Shown here one piece after another: positions 54,739-64,000 of a stretch of DNA of 64,000 nucleotides (position 1 is its first letter; each line of letters starts with the position of its first letter). The position numbers were made by a program, and so were the translations under genes. Where the stretch lies: assembly GCA_018806915.1 (NCBI GenBank), contig JAGKQI010000079.1, positions 1,329,001 through 1,393,000 of the forward strand, written 5' to 3'. The DNA comes from Phytophthora colocasiae. Its lineage: Eukaryota; Oomycota; Peronosporomycetes; Peronosporales; Peronosporaceae. The notes beneath the pieces are model-generated. The model worked only from the letters and a program-made list of their open reading frames with translations, did not search any database and was not told the origin of the DNA.

Positions 54739-55562
54739 TCAATTTTGACTCGACCAGGTTGTGCATTCGTCAAACCAATTGCTCCAGGCATCTAAATCTT
54801 CCGACAAATCAGGTTCCTGTAGCAAAGTCAGTCACGAAAGATTTTAGCACGATGAACTGTACGTAAGAACGAAACTCTACCTCCAAAACAAAGACAGCTT
54901 TAGGTTGTGCTTCATCTCCTTGCTGTAACTCCTTAAAGCCCAAAGCTAGCAGACATTGATGCCCACCGACATATTGCCCAAGATCGACGTGAAAATTGGC
55001 ATTGTCCCTTGGAATATGACGGAAAGCTGCATTCTCTGGCGACGAGCAGATATTACTCACTACAGTGAGGAGCTTCTGCAAAGATTGTTGAAACACCGTC
55101 TAACATCCAGAACAATGGTAGAAGTACCAAAACCCATACACAGGACATACCTCACTCCCTGTGCTTTCTCGCAGCATCAATATAGCTTGTTCCAGCCCCT
55201 CTTTTCCATGTGGGATCGTTGCGTTCAAGCATTCACGCTTTTCTTCTTCCAGCTTCTTCTGACATTCCACTTCAGCGCGCTCCTTCACGTATTTCCTGAG
55301 CAGCAGCAGCTAGCGCTTCAACCCTCAACTTCTCTTTCTGCTCCCGTGCAGCTTCACGCTGTAGAGCTTCTTGTTGTTGCTGCTCCTGCTTCTCGGTCAT
55401 TTCAGCGGCATGTTGAGCTTCCATCGACTCTCTTTCCTTCTGCTTTTTCTTTGCTCCAACTTGCGCCTCGAGCTCTAGACGCAACGGCAAATCTTCTGCT
55501 ACCGGTACCGATAGCTTCACGTCATCGTAGCGACGTAGCATATTCTGCACTTTGGCCAGCAT
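54739..55562 (-). pseudogene. PUB-domain protein with coiled-coil, three exons, one frameshift
   Basis: Exon 1 (55562-55151): a start MLAKVQNMLRRYDDVKL, then a long Lys/Glu/Gln coiled-coil (RESMEAQHAAEMTEKQEQQQQEALQ). The frame shifts by one base near 55290 and continues KERAEVECQKKLEEEKREC. Intron 55150-55100 (GTATGT...TTAG, 51 bp). Exon 2 (55099-54881): PUB-like fold, QKLLTVVSNICSSPENAAFRHIPRDN, LALGFKELQ, FVLE. Intron 54880-54817 (GTAGAG...ACAG, 64 bp). Exon 3 (54816-54739): EPDLSEDLDAWSNWFDE and TGA. PUB domains, as in peptide N-glycanase and some UBX proteins, bind the p97/Cdc48 ATPase. The frameshift suggests a pseudogene, unless it marks an unseen small intron. Confidence 0.62.
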
Positions 55563-55781
55563 TTTGGCCAAACCGAGGTTGGTTCGTCACAGGATCTACC
55601 ATCGTGCAACGTGCTCGGAATTTGTCCATCATATCGTTCACACTGCCATCGTGCGCCGATACAGTAGTAGCGCATTCGTGCCGACTTTATCGGAATTGCT
55701 TAACTTAATAAAAAATATTAGTAGTAGCTCTCACTTTCAAAAATATTCATTTCTTTTTGTGATTGAAGTGACGAGTCGAAT

Positions 55782-56864
55782 TTAATCAAAACATTGTTCA
55801 ATGCTGCGGTGTAACATCTCCATTTTGTCGTCAAGTGATACTTCCGACCAAAAATCCGGAAAGTCGTACGATGCATCTATCCAATGCTTCTCCAAGGCAA
55901 TCATCCTTGCCACTCTTGCTTGTAAGTTCAAACAGCGATAGAAAGGTCTCTCTAATCCAGTAAATGTCAGAGTACTTCCATCCAAGTCACCAAATGTTGT
56001 CTGCATCTCAAAACCGCATTTTTCCGCCAACGATACGCTGTTTAAGAGCACTCTTATGTCGTCCTCACTGAGCACTTGATTGCCGTTACGGTCCGTGAGA
56101 TCAACAAGACGGGTGTCTCGAATTTCTGGGTCGAACAACTTCAAACGGAAGGCGTCCGTGTCATCACAAATGAAGCTGATTTGGAAATAGTCAAATGCGT
56201 GTTTCAAAGGCTTGAACAGCAACAAACCATTCTTCACATCGTCGATATCTGATATTTGCATCATCACCAATGACAAATATTCATTGCTGCGGCGAAACAA
56301 ATGTGAGGCGATCACAAGTGACTTCGGAAAAGCAACGTCGAGTAGCATACATCGCACCCAGGATTTCTGTCGGCGATAACATCCATAAAACTTGCACAAC
56401 TGGTCCTTGAATCCCTCGTTCCGCTCAGTCAGAGTCGGTGGTGCATTTGTGAGCATATGGGGCAACATTGCTTCTAGAAGACCCATGGCTGGGGTATGGA
56501 GGTTGTCTTGCTCCGGAACCACCACCAGCACGTGCACAGGACCCCTTCCAGCAGCAGCTTCTTCTTCACTCACCCCGCCTAGCTCACGACTAGCCAGCCC
56601 AACGGCTCGTAGCGTTGCGTCTACAAACTGTAGCTTGGTGTAGCCATTAGTGTCCATCACGCCTTGCAGCACGTCATATTGGGTCAGCCACGCGCCGTCC
56701 TTCTTCGCCACAGAGAGCTGCAGTTCGTCGGCATCACACTGGATCTTATTCGGCTTCTCCGTCTTGATTGCCTTCTTCAAGTCGTACACCGTGTCGCTCT
56801 CATCTACCCTAACCGAGAACGCGCTGCCCGCCGTACCAACGATCGTACAGATAAACTTCACCAT
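55782..56864 (-). CDS. Crinkler (CRN)-family protein with HNH-like C-terminal domain
   Basis: 360 codons, single exon. N-terminus MVKFICTIVGTAGSAFSVRVDE is the ubiquitin-like CRN header; the segment that normally carries the LxLFLAK motif reads LQLSVAKKDGAWL here. The header ends with HVLVVVPEQ, the HVLVxxP-type signature. The C-terminal domain has ASHLFRRS, NGLLLFKPLKHAFDYFQISF and FDPEIRDTRL, which fits the HNH_2-type fold with His (ASH), Asn (NGL) and His (KHAFD) in the expected order, so a nuclease-like role is inferred. CRN proteins are modular effectors that act in host nuclei; no classical signal peptide is seen, as is common in the family. It is the only intact host-type gene in the window. 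Other roles for the C-terminus remain possible. Confidence 0.85.
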   Translation of the reverse strand: MVKFICTIVGTAGSAFSVRVDESDTVYDLKKAIKTEKPNKIQCDADELQLSVAKKDGAWLTQYDVLQGVMDTNGYTKLQFVDATLRAVGLASRELGGVSEEEAAAGRGPVHVLVVVPEQDNLHTPAMGLLEAMLPHMLTNAPPTLTERNEGFKDQLCKFYGCYRRQKSWVRCMLLDVAFPKSLVIASHLFRRSNEYLSLVMMQISDIDDVKNGLLLFKPLKHAFDYFQISFICDDTDAFRLKLFDPEIRDTRLVDLTDRNGNQVLSEDDIRVLLNSVSLAEKCGFEMQTTFGDLDGSTLTFTGLERPFYRCLNLQARVARMIALEKHWIDASYDFPDFWSEVSLDDKMEMLHRSIEQCFD

Positions 56865-57044
56865 CTTTCCTCAAGCCGGCAGATTCTGGAATGAGGAAGA
56901 AGGGGAGGGAGAATTTCCGAGCGTATTTAAGCGGAGATGAAGGTGTGTCACATCGGCAAAAAGAAGGTTCTAGGAATGTTCTCTGCAGTAAAATATGGTA
57001 AAAAATGACGCTAATAAAGTACATGTACCGTATACTGTATGGTA
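56865..57044. promoter_or_regulatory. Upstream region of the CRN gene
   Basis: 180 bp between the CRN start and a duplicated host fragment, the only room for its promoter unless that extends into the duplication. Purine-rich near the gene (GAATGAGGAAGAAGGGGAGG) and AT-rich near 57000-57045 (GTACCGTATACTGTATGG). No specific box is assigned. Confidence 0.4.
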
Positions 57045-57316
57045 TATTGAGATCTCCATGTGAAGTATCGTAAACCAGTGGAAAAGCATCGGCGTCAGCT
57101 GGCTCAGCAATACCACGGTGCGTGCACTAGTACATTGACACAGTCATCATCACTGAACAGTTCGACTTCGCAAAGCAACTTCCGTTAAGATTTCACCGTT
57201 GGAGGTCTGTGGATCGTCAACAGACAGCGTACCGCTGGCTAGTCGACATCGAAGGAGCTCCCATTCATCAACAGCTCGGAGCTTTACTCGGAGAACACCA
57301 ACTTTCACTGCAGGGG
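57045..57316 (-). pseudogene. Uninterrupted relative of the K-disrupted host fragment
   Basis: Matches 44724-44795 joined to 54312-54500 in the same orientation and thereby shows the K target site before insertion (single CCAC at 57114-57117). The - strand reads LFRAPAVKVGVLRVKLRAVDEWELLRCRLASG through to RSRTVQ and TGA at 57150. The frame does not extend to a full protein on either side. Confidence 0.65.
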
Positions 57317-57975
57317 CACGGAACAACAGCCGTTTGGCCTTTTTTGCATCCTTTCTTGTGTCGAATAGTTTGCCAAATTGTGTCAACCGAGTCTTGTGTC
57401 ATGCCAAGCTGCAAAATGCCAACTAGAACGCTCCCTTCAGGAATGATGGGCGTGTTAACTATATCCACAGTCGAATCTGCAGGTGAAGAAGATGAGGGAG
57501 ACCGTGTTTAAGCCGAGAAGCTGGACGTCGCAGCAGTTACAATGCTCATTCGTCTCGCAATTGTTGCTATGGAGACTCGCTTCCCAATCGCTGCTATGGA
57601 GACTCGCCTTTGTAGTTTTGGTACCGATGGGTTTTCATGGTTTAATACGAAGATGCGCTTTTGTGCTTCTCCAGGGTAATACCAGCGTGTAATACCAGCG
57701 TTTGCCCCTGCTGGTATGCCAAGAGCGTATACAACACTGTGGCGTATTAAGTTTTGGATGTCCTCTTGGAAAATCTTCTGGTATCGTGCTTCTAAGATGG
57801 AACCCAGTTTCCGTTCACTTTTTTTTTCACACGTAACATTTCATTGTCCAGCTCAACGTAATGCTGCTTCCAAGGTCCACCTGGCGTAGGTTGAGCCTCC
57901 ACTAGTGTGCGCACTATACACGTCAACGTAGATTGGTGTATATGTAGGAATGCGTAGTATTCACGTATACTAAAA
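57317..57975. repeat. Inverted-duplication arm B (right copy)
   Basis: Reverse complement of 44106-44374 plus 35486-36023, without the Crypton. It carries the empty Crypton target TATGGA at 57568-57573. It lacks about 150 bp of the PH-domain fragment (junction near 57787) and has a small extra duplication (ACCAGCGTGTAAT at about 57680). It ends at CTAAAA 57975. Confidence 0.88.
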
Positions 57976-58007
57976 CAAGGTCGTCCCGAGGACGAAGAAG
58001 CTCGGAA

Positions 58008-58704
58008 ATGAGATTTAACGAAATAGTTGAATTAGACGAAGAGAACAGAAAGCTAGCAAAGGAACTGCACAACACTGCCCGGTCATCCGTGGGAAGCAAG
58101 CTGTACAAAGGTAATTCAAGACAGGTTTAGTTTCCATCACGTTCTTTTAACATATTAGTCGGTAGTGATTGTATTAGGGGATAGCGGCGTTGGCAAGACA
58201 ACTTTACTGCATCGAATGACCAGCTCAACCACTCCAACCAACGGTACTCGCAACGATTATTTGTCCAGAATCGCGATCGTGGACATGCAGCACCGGTGAA
58301 GGTTCCGTTGTGGGATACTGCAGCTAGGCTACCGAGCTCCTTTTTCTGCCAAGCTGATGCGACACTAGTTGTCTACGACGCCTCGGACCGGATCAGCTTC
58401 ATGGGTGTACTACAATGGGCGTTGCAACTCCAATCTCACCGACTGAAGCTTCTACTTTTCCCTCATCCTTGTTGGTCACAAGAGTGAAGTCTCGGATAAA
58501 GTTCGACAAGTTGGAGAAGAAGAAGGACGTGCAGTTGCTAAATCCATAGCAGCTTCTCACTTTTCTCCAAGAGATGGTACCAACATTCAGACTTGTTTTG
58601 ATACGGTCGCTACTACGCTGATTCACGCAAGTTGCAAAGACCTCGGACAAGCGAACATCGTGGCGAAAACAACGGATCTGTTCACGCGTTTCTTCGCACA
58701 ATAG
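58008..58704 (+). pseudogene. Rab-like small GTPase gene, frameshifted
   Basis: Exon 1 58008-58110 (MRFNEIVELDEENRKLAKELHN...SKLYK), intron 58111-58165 (GTAATT...GTAG), exon 2 beginning VIVLGDSGVGKTTLLHRM, a perfect G1/P-loop. Switch region: the frame ends at TGA near 58300, and the G3 motif WDTA (followed by A instead of Gly) lies one base out of register, with ATLVVYDASDRISFMGVLQW. A second, compensating shift near 58455 returns to the first register for the G4 box LVGHKSE (family: NKxD, here with His for Asn) and EGRAVAKSIAASH up to TAG 58704. Rab GTPases control vesicle traffic. Missing G3 Gly, altered G4 and two shifts mark a pseudogene. No C-terminal prenylation Cys is seen. Confidence 0.75.
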
Positions 58705-59051
58705 CATTACACTAGAGATCATATGAATCAGCAGATAAAATCAATTGAATTTGCGAGCTACTACCACTTGAAAAGACAACTACGTAGCCGGGTTGTGCAG
58801 AAGAAGAAATTAGTTGATTAATAACAGTTATCGGACTTCTCGTTTTGCTAACTAAGACTTAAGATATCAAAACTGGAAATCACTTGACCATTACGTACGA
58901 GGAATCCAAATTCAAAGTTCAGGAGGGGGTAAAACTTCAGCCGTCGGGGGTTCGAAACCAAGTTGTCGAAGGACTTCGACGACTACGGCCTCATCAACAC
59001 CAATCTTTTTCGCATGAGAGTGGATGAATTGACAATGTCTGCGCAAGGAAC
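58705..59051. other. Intergenic stretch
   Basis: About 350 bp, AT-rich, no feature seen except short unsupported frames. Confidence 0.5.
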
Positions 59052-61400
59052 CTAGCACCGCTTGTGTGCTTGGTCTCTCAAGTTAAGAGTCTCAACTCGC
59101 GTTTCACAAAAGTGTATATCATTTCGGAGTCTCCACGTTGCGTGAAAAACAATTGCAGTATGAACGCGCCAAAGAACGAGGAGAGTCTTGTGCCTCTGTC
59201 TCCATTCCAGCTTAAGATCGCTCGATTTCGCAAATAGCGGTAGCCGCCAATCTAATGCCACAGAAAAAATTTCACTCCATGGAACCCAAAGAGATCGCCA
59301 CATCGCTGGACATGATAAAAAGCAGTGTTCAATTGTCTTAATTACTGTGCATGACTCTCGAAGGCATTGCTAGACAGTAGGGTTAAGCGTTTCCAAGAAA
59401 TATAACCTCGAGCTAAGTATGAGATCTCCAAAAACCATCCGGAGCATCACATCATATACAACCGGGAGAAGACAGCGTCGCAGCGATACATATTCTGGTA
59501 AGGCTTGTGAATCAGGGCTTGAGGGCGTCCAAGCTCTTTCAGCGGGTGAGGGTTCACCGACGTAGTCGGGCAGAGCACATCGATCAAATCATCTCGCTTT
59601 AAGTTAGGAAAGAAACGCGTTCTTTTGCCAGACTCAACGCCAAAAACAGGTATAAAATTTCCTCGAGTAGAGGCTCGTATTTCTCCAACCGTTGGGTGAG
59701 GCAGCACTCGATCAAATATCTGGGATATGTGGTGATACAACGCGAATATGTCCGTCGCACGCACCTGATGCATTGTTGGTTGTAGACGATCATGAATCTC
59801 ACAAAAGAATTCAAAAGCTCTCGGCCACATGAAGCCGTCACTTAGGAAATCTGCCAGGCATAACTTTTTCATAGCTGAGATCCCTCGGCATACATGTCTG
59901 AACTTGATATTTCCTTCGCCCAATGGAGTTGGCGGTAGACCTTGCGTGTGCAAAACCTGAAAATCAATTGAAGTATTCCACCATATTCGGGAATATAGAG
60001 TTCGTTGGATAACGTTTGCTCGTGTAAGCTGTAGGGAGATGCGATCCGGCCATTTTACTCGTTTTCAGTCGAGGAGAACTTTCCGCCACCAGAGCGGTAG
60101 CAACGCTTGTCTCCATCCTGGTGGTTTTGGCGGATTCTGAAGCAAAAAGTCCCCAGTCCATCTTCGCGAGTAACTTCCACAACGACGTTGTAATAGTGCA
60201 GCAATTGGTCGGTACCATACGTCTTCACACTCCTCTGTGTGATTGCTTAGCACTTGGATAAGCTGCTGGAGAAGCGTGAATCGCTGTCGACGGATGCTTA
60301 GTGCCAGGATAGGAACTCCGATGCCATCATCTTCTTGCAGCTGAGTGGCAAGGCCTTTCTTGACAATATTTATTCCACCAGGTCCTGAACCCACGCGGTT
60401 GTATAGGATGTACCTAGTCACTGCACTGCCACCGATTAAGAAAGCGTATCGGGATATTCACCGTCGTCGTAAAATACCAAAGTAAGGATAATCACAGCCT
60501 GCACAATGAGACGCCGTCCCATGAGCGTCCAAGCTCTTCCTTTCCATAAGCGAAGCTGTGTCATTAGTTTTTCGTCCAGTTGAGTAGCCAGTCGTGTAGG
60601 TATGTCCAAGTTTCCAAACGGAATATCAAGGTATTTGACTGATTCCCCCTTCTTGGGCGACCGAAGAATGTAGCTGTTTTGTGCTTATTCAGGCTCATGA
60701 TCACGCTTTTGGCTGGATTGAGCATTGCACCCAAACCATCACAGTAAATATCAACCAGCCTTCGCCGGGTTGTGCAGTTCCTTGGTAAATGCTTCGACGT
60801 CTTCATTCGTGTAGTTCAAGTAACCAGCGATGCGCAGTCCCAGCAGCTTCCTGCATCGCTTTGGTCGCGAGTCGACGGTCCGAATGCATACCAGCTTCTG
60901 CACAAAGTTTTTCCTTCCTGAGTTTCACTGCGTGAAGTCTTCGTGAATGGGACTCCCGTATAGTAAAGAGGCACAATAAACACTGGACAGACGTAGTTCA
61001 GACACTACGCCAAATTGTCGGTACTGCTGTCCGTGCGTCAAAACCGGTGATCGACCCACACCGTACATCACGCTCACAATATCAAGGAACTTGCGTGGTG
61101 TCGTTTCGAAATATTGATACGTAGCTGACCCAGAGAGCTACTACCATTTGAAACAATTTGCTGCACTTCCACGATTCCTCGACTGGTACACACGAATACC
61201 ACGTCGATCCTCTTGTCTGCTCATAGCTCAAATCAACTCTCAAAAGCGAACCTGCAGTCGGTTCTCCCACTTACGCGACGATCTTGGGGCCGATTACAGG
61301 CACGTAGCTGAGCACCGACACAGTGATGCCCTTGAGTTCCGTACGTGGACGACAACGCGTGAACCACTTGCGACTTGGTGTAGCCAGCGGCACCAGCAAT
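59052..61400 (-). mobile_element. Non-LTR retrotransposon (LINE, L1-like) remnant
   Basis: Reading leftward, scattered frames carry RT features: YLNYTNEDVEAFTKEL and a GAMLNPAKSVIMSLN-type segment (about 60700-60780, the palm end after the catalytic box), KYLDIPFGNLDIPTRLATQ then LRLWKGRAWTLMGRRLIVQAVIL (about 60470-60640), the conserved W...R..L...GR..I.Q..IL of LINE RT, DDGIGVPILALSIRRQRFTLLQQLI (about 60240-60330), a 168-codon frame 59953-59447, and at the 3' end VLWRVHTAIVFHATWRLRNDIHF (about 59110-59180), typical of the zinc-finger/RVT end of plant- and oomycete-type L1. Many stops and shifts; no 5' end or endonuclease recognised. Dead copy. Confidence 0.68.
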
Positions 61401-61766
61401 TGTGACCTTCAAGACGGTAAAGTCCTCTGTTTTCTAGGCGACATCCACAGTTCTTCTTCAGAGCGAACTGCATCCTAAACGGCTACATTAGCGCAACATC
61501 ACAAGCAAAAACACGTTTTGTATTGTTATGATTGGTCGAATAAATTTCTACTTTGTTTTTAAATTAACACTTGATGTTGCTGGAAGACGACAGGAGCAAC
61601 ATCCATCCGAATTTATAAAATTATATAAAACATAACGTATAGCAGTTATATCAGACTGCCCACCAGACCAAAAAGCCAAAACGAATTTCACAGGGATAAG
61701 AAAATAGAGGAATAGCAGGCGACTGGGATCTACCCCTTAGCTCGGAAATAAAATTTCCGAGAATTC
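61401..61766. other. Intergenic, AT-rich
   Basis: Between the LINE remnant and arm A; AT-rich, no gene seen. It ends with an inverted repeat CTCGGAAATAAAATTTCCGAG at 61741-61761. Confidence 0.5.
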
Positions 61767-62536
61767 ATCAACATGTAGATTGCACACAAAGCTATATCCG
61801 CCGGAGGCCATTTTGAGCCATGATAAAACCTCATGGGAATCTGTCATCCTGCCATTCTGCTCCTGCTTCACAAGATGCGTTTTCCTCAAGACTCCTGCTC
61901 TCTCACGATGGTACGGACTAACGCATTCGAGACGTTGATGAGCTCAGCGCCGCCTGTAGATCCACTCTGCTTCGACATCAACTCCTACCTGTCCAAGCTG
62001 CTAAGAACGGCAAATGTTATGTGTCACCTCCCACAAGACATCGAGAAACTGTATTGGTCGAAGTGACGATGAAGCAATTCTGTTTCGCAGCCTAAAACAA
62101 ATGAAAGCAAACGCAAAGTTGCGGTAATTAAGCGATCAGCAGAGTCTATCTCACTTCCGGAAGGCCAACATCCTGCAGTCGAAAGAGAGGGCCTGCGTCA
62201 GCAACCGGCTACATGCTTTGTGGATAGTGTTACAGTCACCTAGAGACCGAGCATATACCTGCAGGTGGTGATCATGAAGACGACGAGAATGACAACACAG
62301 TTGAATGCTGGCTATAAAATTTACCAGGTTTTGTGTCCATGTAGACCAACAGTATACCACCAGTGTACCAACGTAGTGATGATGTGTACTAAATTCTTCC
62401 AACGTGTAAATTGCGCACACTAGCCTCCACAAAACTCTGTAGCTGATACAGATTGTTGTGTGAAAGTCCAGATTGACGAGGATCTTCTCCCTTGTGGTGG
62501 TATTTCAACGCGATGATTCGCAGGCGAATGTGAAGC
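61767..62536. repeat. Inverted-duplication arm A (right copy)
   Basis: Reverse complement of 34672-35475. It includes 61833-62066 (MGICHPAILLLLHKMRFP) and 62432-62151, the same small frames as the left copy with few changes. It adjoins the + strand J LTR at 62537, just as the left copy adjoins the end of the inverted J LTR. Confidence 0.88.
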
Positions 62537-63450
62537 TGTGACTCTACAAATTTTCTTTGGACTGCCGGTTCCCAGAGCCAGAGCGGCATTGTGAGGAGCC
62601 CTGGACCAGCCTCGAGAAGAGGGCTTCACGTGTAGCCGAACAAGCGTCACCGCCGCGTGAATCTCCGCCAGGGTAAGACCAAGTTGGAAAGGTGATCCGG
62701 GCGGCGTATCCCGGGCGTGACCCCTTCCATTTCATATTCCAGTTGATACTTTCGGGTATTATTTCATATTAAAACTGCGTTTTGGGAGGTTAGTGGTAGT
62801 CACCCCTAAAATTGATTGATTTGACTGCTTGTGTGTTTGGACTGTATTGGTTGTGTGTGTTCATAAATACTACATAGTATTTGGGACATATATATTGAAC
62901 TCTATTCTTCCGGAGATTCCTAGTGAATCTATCGGAAGTGGTGCGCTGTTTAAAGAGCCCCGAAACTGTGCCAGTGTTCCGGACTTTGCTCTAGTCGTAC
63001 TGGCATATGGAGTGCCCACCGCTAAAGAATAAGAAGCGGTTGTATATTTTGGTTTAACTCTCTTGTATATTTGGTTAACTGTTGGAGGGGAAGTACTTTG
63101 CTCATAAGTGCTTACCCACTTTCGGACTAATTAACCACCGTTTGGGAAGTGTTTATTTGGTTAGCACTCTCCCTCCGGATCTAGTTTTACAATCTTTTGG
63201 AGATAACACTTTCGGTGCAGACTCCTCGCGTTCGAAGACAAACGACACCTACGAGGGTAGTCACAAGGTGGCACGCCAAGCCACTTTCTGGATACCCATT
63301 TGGACACCGGAAGGTGGTGCTGACTCACTCCAACTGGACACCTGACTACTAACTCTCTTTTGGAGTTTTTTGTGTCTGGGTTGTTCCTTTTGGGCGGCAC
63401 GCTATACGCAACCCCCTGGGCGGTCAAAAGTGTTCACCCACTTCGCCACA
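62537..63450 (+). repeat. 5' LTR of element J
   Basis: 914 bp, TGTGACTCTAC...CTTCGCCACA. It shares its end, primer-binding site and several internal blocks with the H/I LTR but is shorter and clearly diverged. Its reverse complement, in pieces, is at 8207-8683 and 34663-34671. Left flank GAAGC. Confidence 0.9.
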
Positions 63451-63452
63451 GC

Positions 63453-63477
63453 TGGTGCGCGTGCCCGGATTCGAACC
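63453..63477 (+). other. Primer-binding site of element J
   Basis: TGGTGCGCGTGCCCGGATTC..., one base different from the H/I site. This version pairs GG with CC on both sides of TTCGAAT and so looks like the true tRNA T-arm complement. Confidence 0.87.
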
Positions 63478-63566
63478 GAGGATATCACCGAGTTATCTTT
63501 CTTTTATTTTTTTGTTGATTAGTTGTGGGGGATTGATTGCTTGCTAAGTTTCCAAGTGTGGTTGTT

Positions 63567-64000
63567 ATGACTGGAAGTGATGAAGATTTGGATGCAGTTA
63601 TCAGAAGAAATCGTTAGGCGAACGCTGCGAAGCGGAAGGCTGCTCTGGAAGCCAAGGAAGCGAAGGAAGCACTGAAAGAAGAAGAAGAATCTGAACCAGA
63701 TCAACTGGGCGCGCACCACGCGAGCCAGGAGGATAGTGGCTCGGAAGAGTCTTCGGGAGAAGAGGGTGATCCTGAGCAGGAGGAGTCTGGGTCCGACGAG
63801 GATCCGGACGAAGAAGAAGAAGTGTCTGAATCCGACATCGAAAGACGTCCGGGTGATGCACTGGTGGACGACTCCGGCCTGGAGGAGTCCGATGGAGAAT
63901 AGTATGACGCCGTCCCAAGTGAGGCTGAAGACTCTGGAGCAGATGTGTCCGATGAAGAAGCTGTCGAAGTGGAGTTCCCCATGGAGGATCGAGTTCCGGA
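63567..64000 (+). pseudogene. Element J gag, N-terminal part
   Basis: MTGSDEDLDAVIRRNR, then TAG at 63615-63617, then ANAAKRKAALEAKEAKEALKEEEESE and a very acidic region (QEESGSDEDPDEEEE), a second TAG at 63900-63902, and VEFPMEDRVP to the window edge. It aligns with the H/I gag N-terminus and keeps one frame through the site where H and I shift, so it shows where their frameshift arose. Two stop codons make this copy non-functional as read. Confidence 0.85.

Larger units (their letters stand above)
57976..61766. other. 3.8-kb segment present only in the right duplication arm
   Basis: Left and right arms agree up to CTAAAA (57975) and again from ATCAACATG (61767). The left arm has only a few bases there (AAATTTTAG at about 35476-35484). 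The segment holds the Rab-like gene and LINE remnant and has AGCTCGGAAAT near both ends (58000-58010 and 61739-61749). Whether it was inserted on the right or lost on the left is not resolved. Confidence 0.6.

Overview
The window looks like a repeat-rich, gene-poor stretch of an oomycete genome, most likely Phytophthora or a close relative. The evidence is a Crinkler (CRN)-type effector gene, short GT-AG introns of about 50-80 bp, Ty3/Gypsy elements combining a chromodomain with an extra RNase H (the architecture described for the oomycete 'Chronos' group), a Crypton tyrosine-recombinase element and a piggyBac element. Nothing bacterial is present. About 85 percent of the window is mobile DNA, much of it nested, and nearly all host-type genes are broken.

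Layout. (1) 1-8206: 3' end of a Ty3/Gypsy element on the + strand (element G): RNase H/integrase/chromodomain, then a long gene on the opposite strand, then the 3' LTR. (2) 8207-8683: piece of an inverted LTR of another family (J), into which G and the next complex are inserted. (3) 8684-34662: two elements of one family, H and I. I (18172-34662, 16.5 kb) has gag, protease, RT, two RNase H domains, integrase, chromodomain, the antisense gene and both LTRs. H is an internally deleted copy. Its parts at 8684-10977 and 10978-18171 lie in opposite orientations, which fits I inserting into H's gag (4-bp ATCA duplication) followed by an LTR-LTR inversion. (4) 34663-36023 and 44106-44374: one arm of an inverted duplication whose partner lies at 57317-57975 and 61767-62545. 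(5) 36024-44111: a Crypton of about 4.3 kb interrupted by a 3.8-kb piggyBac (37992-41809). (6) 44425-54549: a duplicated host-gene fragment split by a young Ty3/Gypsy element K on the - strand (44796-54311). (7) 54739-57045: a PUB-domain gene with a frameshift and an intact CRN-like gene with an HNH-type C-terminus. (8) 57976-61766: a degraded Rab-like GTPase gene and a LINE remnant. (9) 62537-64000: 5' LTR, primer-binding site and start of gag of a + strand J element running out of the window.

The most unusual signal is in the G and H/I families. Each carries, between the chromodomain and the 3' LTR, a gene of about 930-1050 codons on the opposite strand, encoding an acidic, coiled-coil protein of no family I recognise. 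It is conserved at protein level between the two families and is kept in the deleted H copy. Each family is also saturated, in coding and non-coding parts alike, with its own short motif (CTCTGA/TCAGAG in G; TCCGGA and TTGGAC/GTCCAA in H/I). A self-recognition system made of the antisense-gene product and the element's own motif is a testable hypothesis, not a demonstrated fact.
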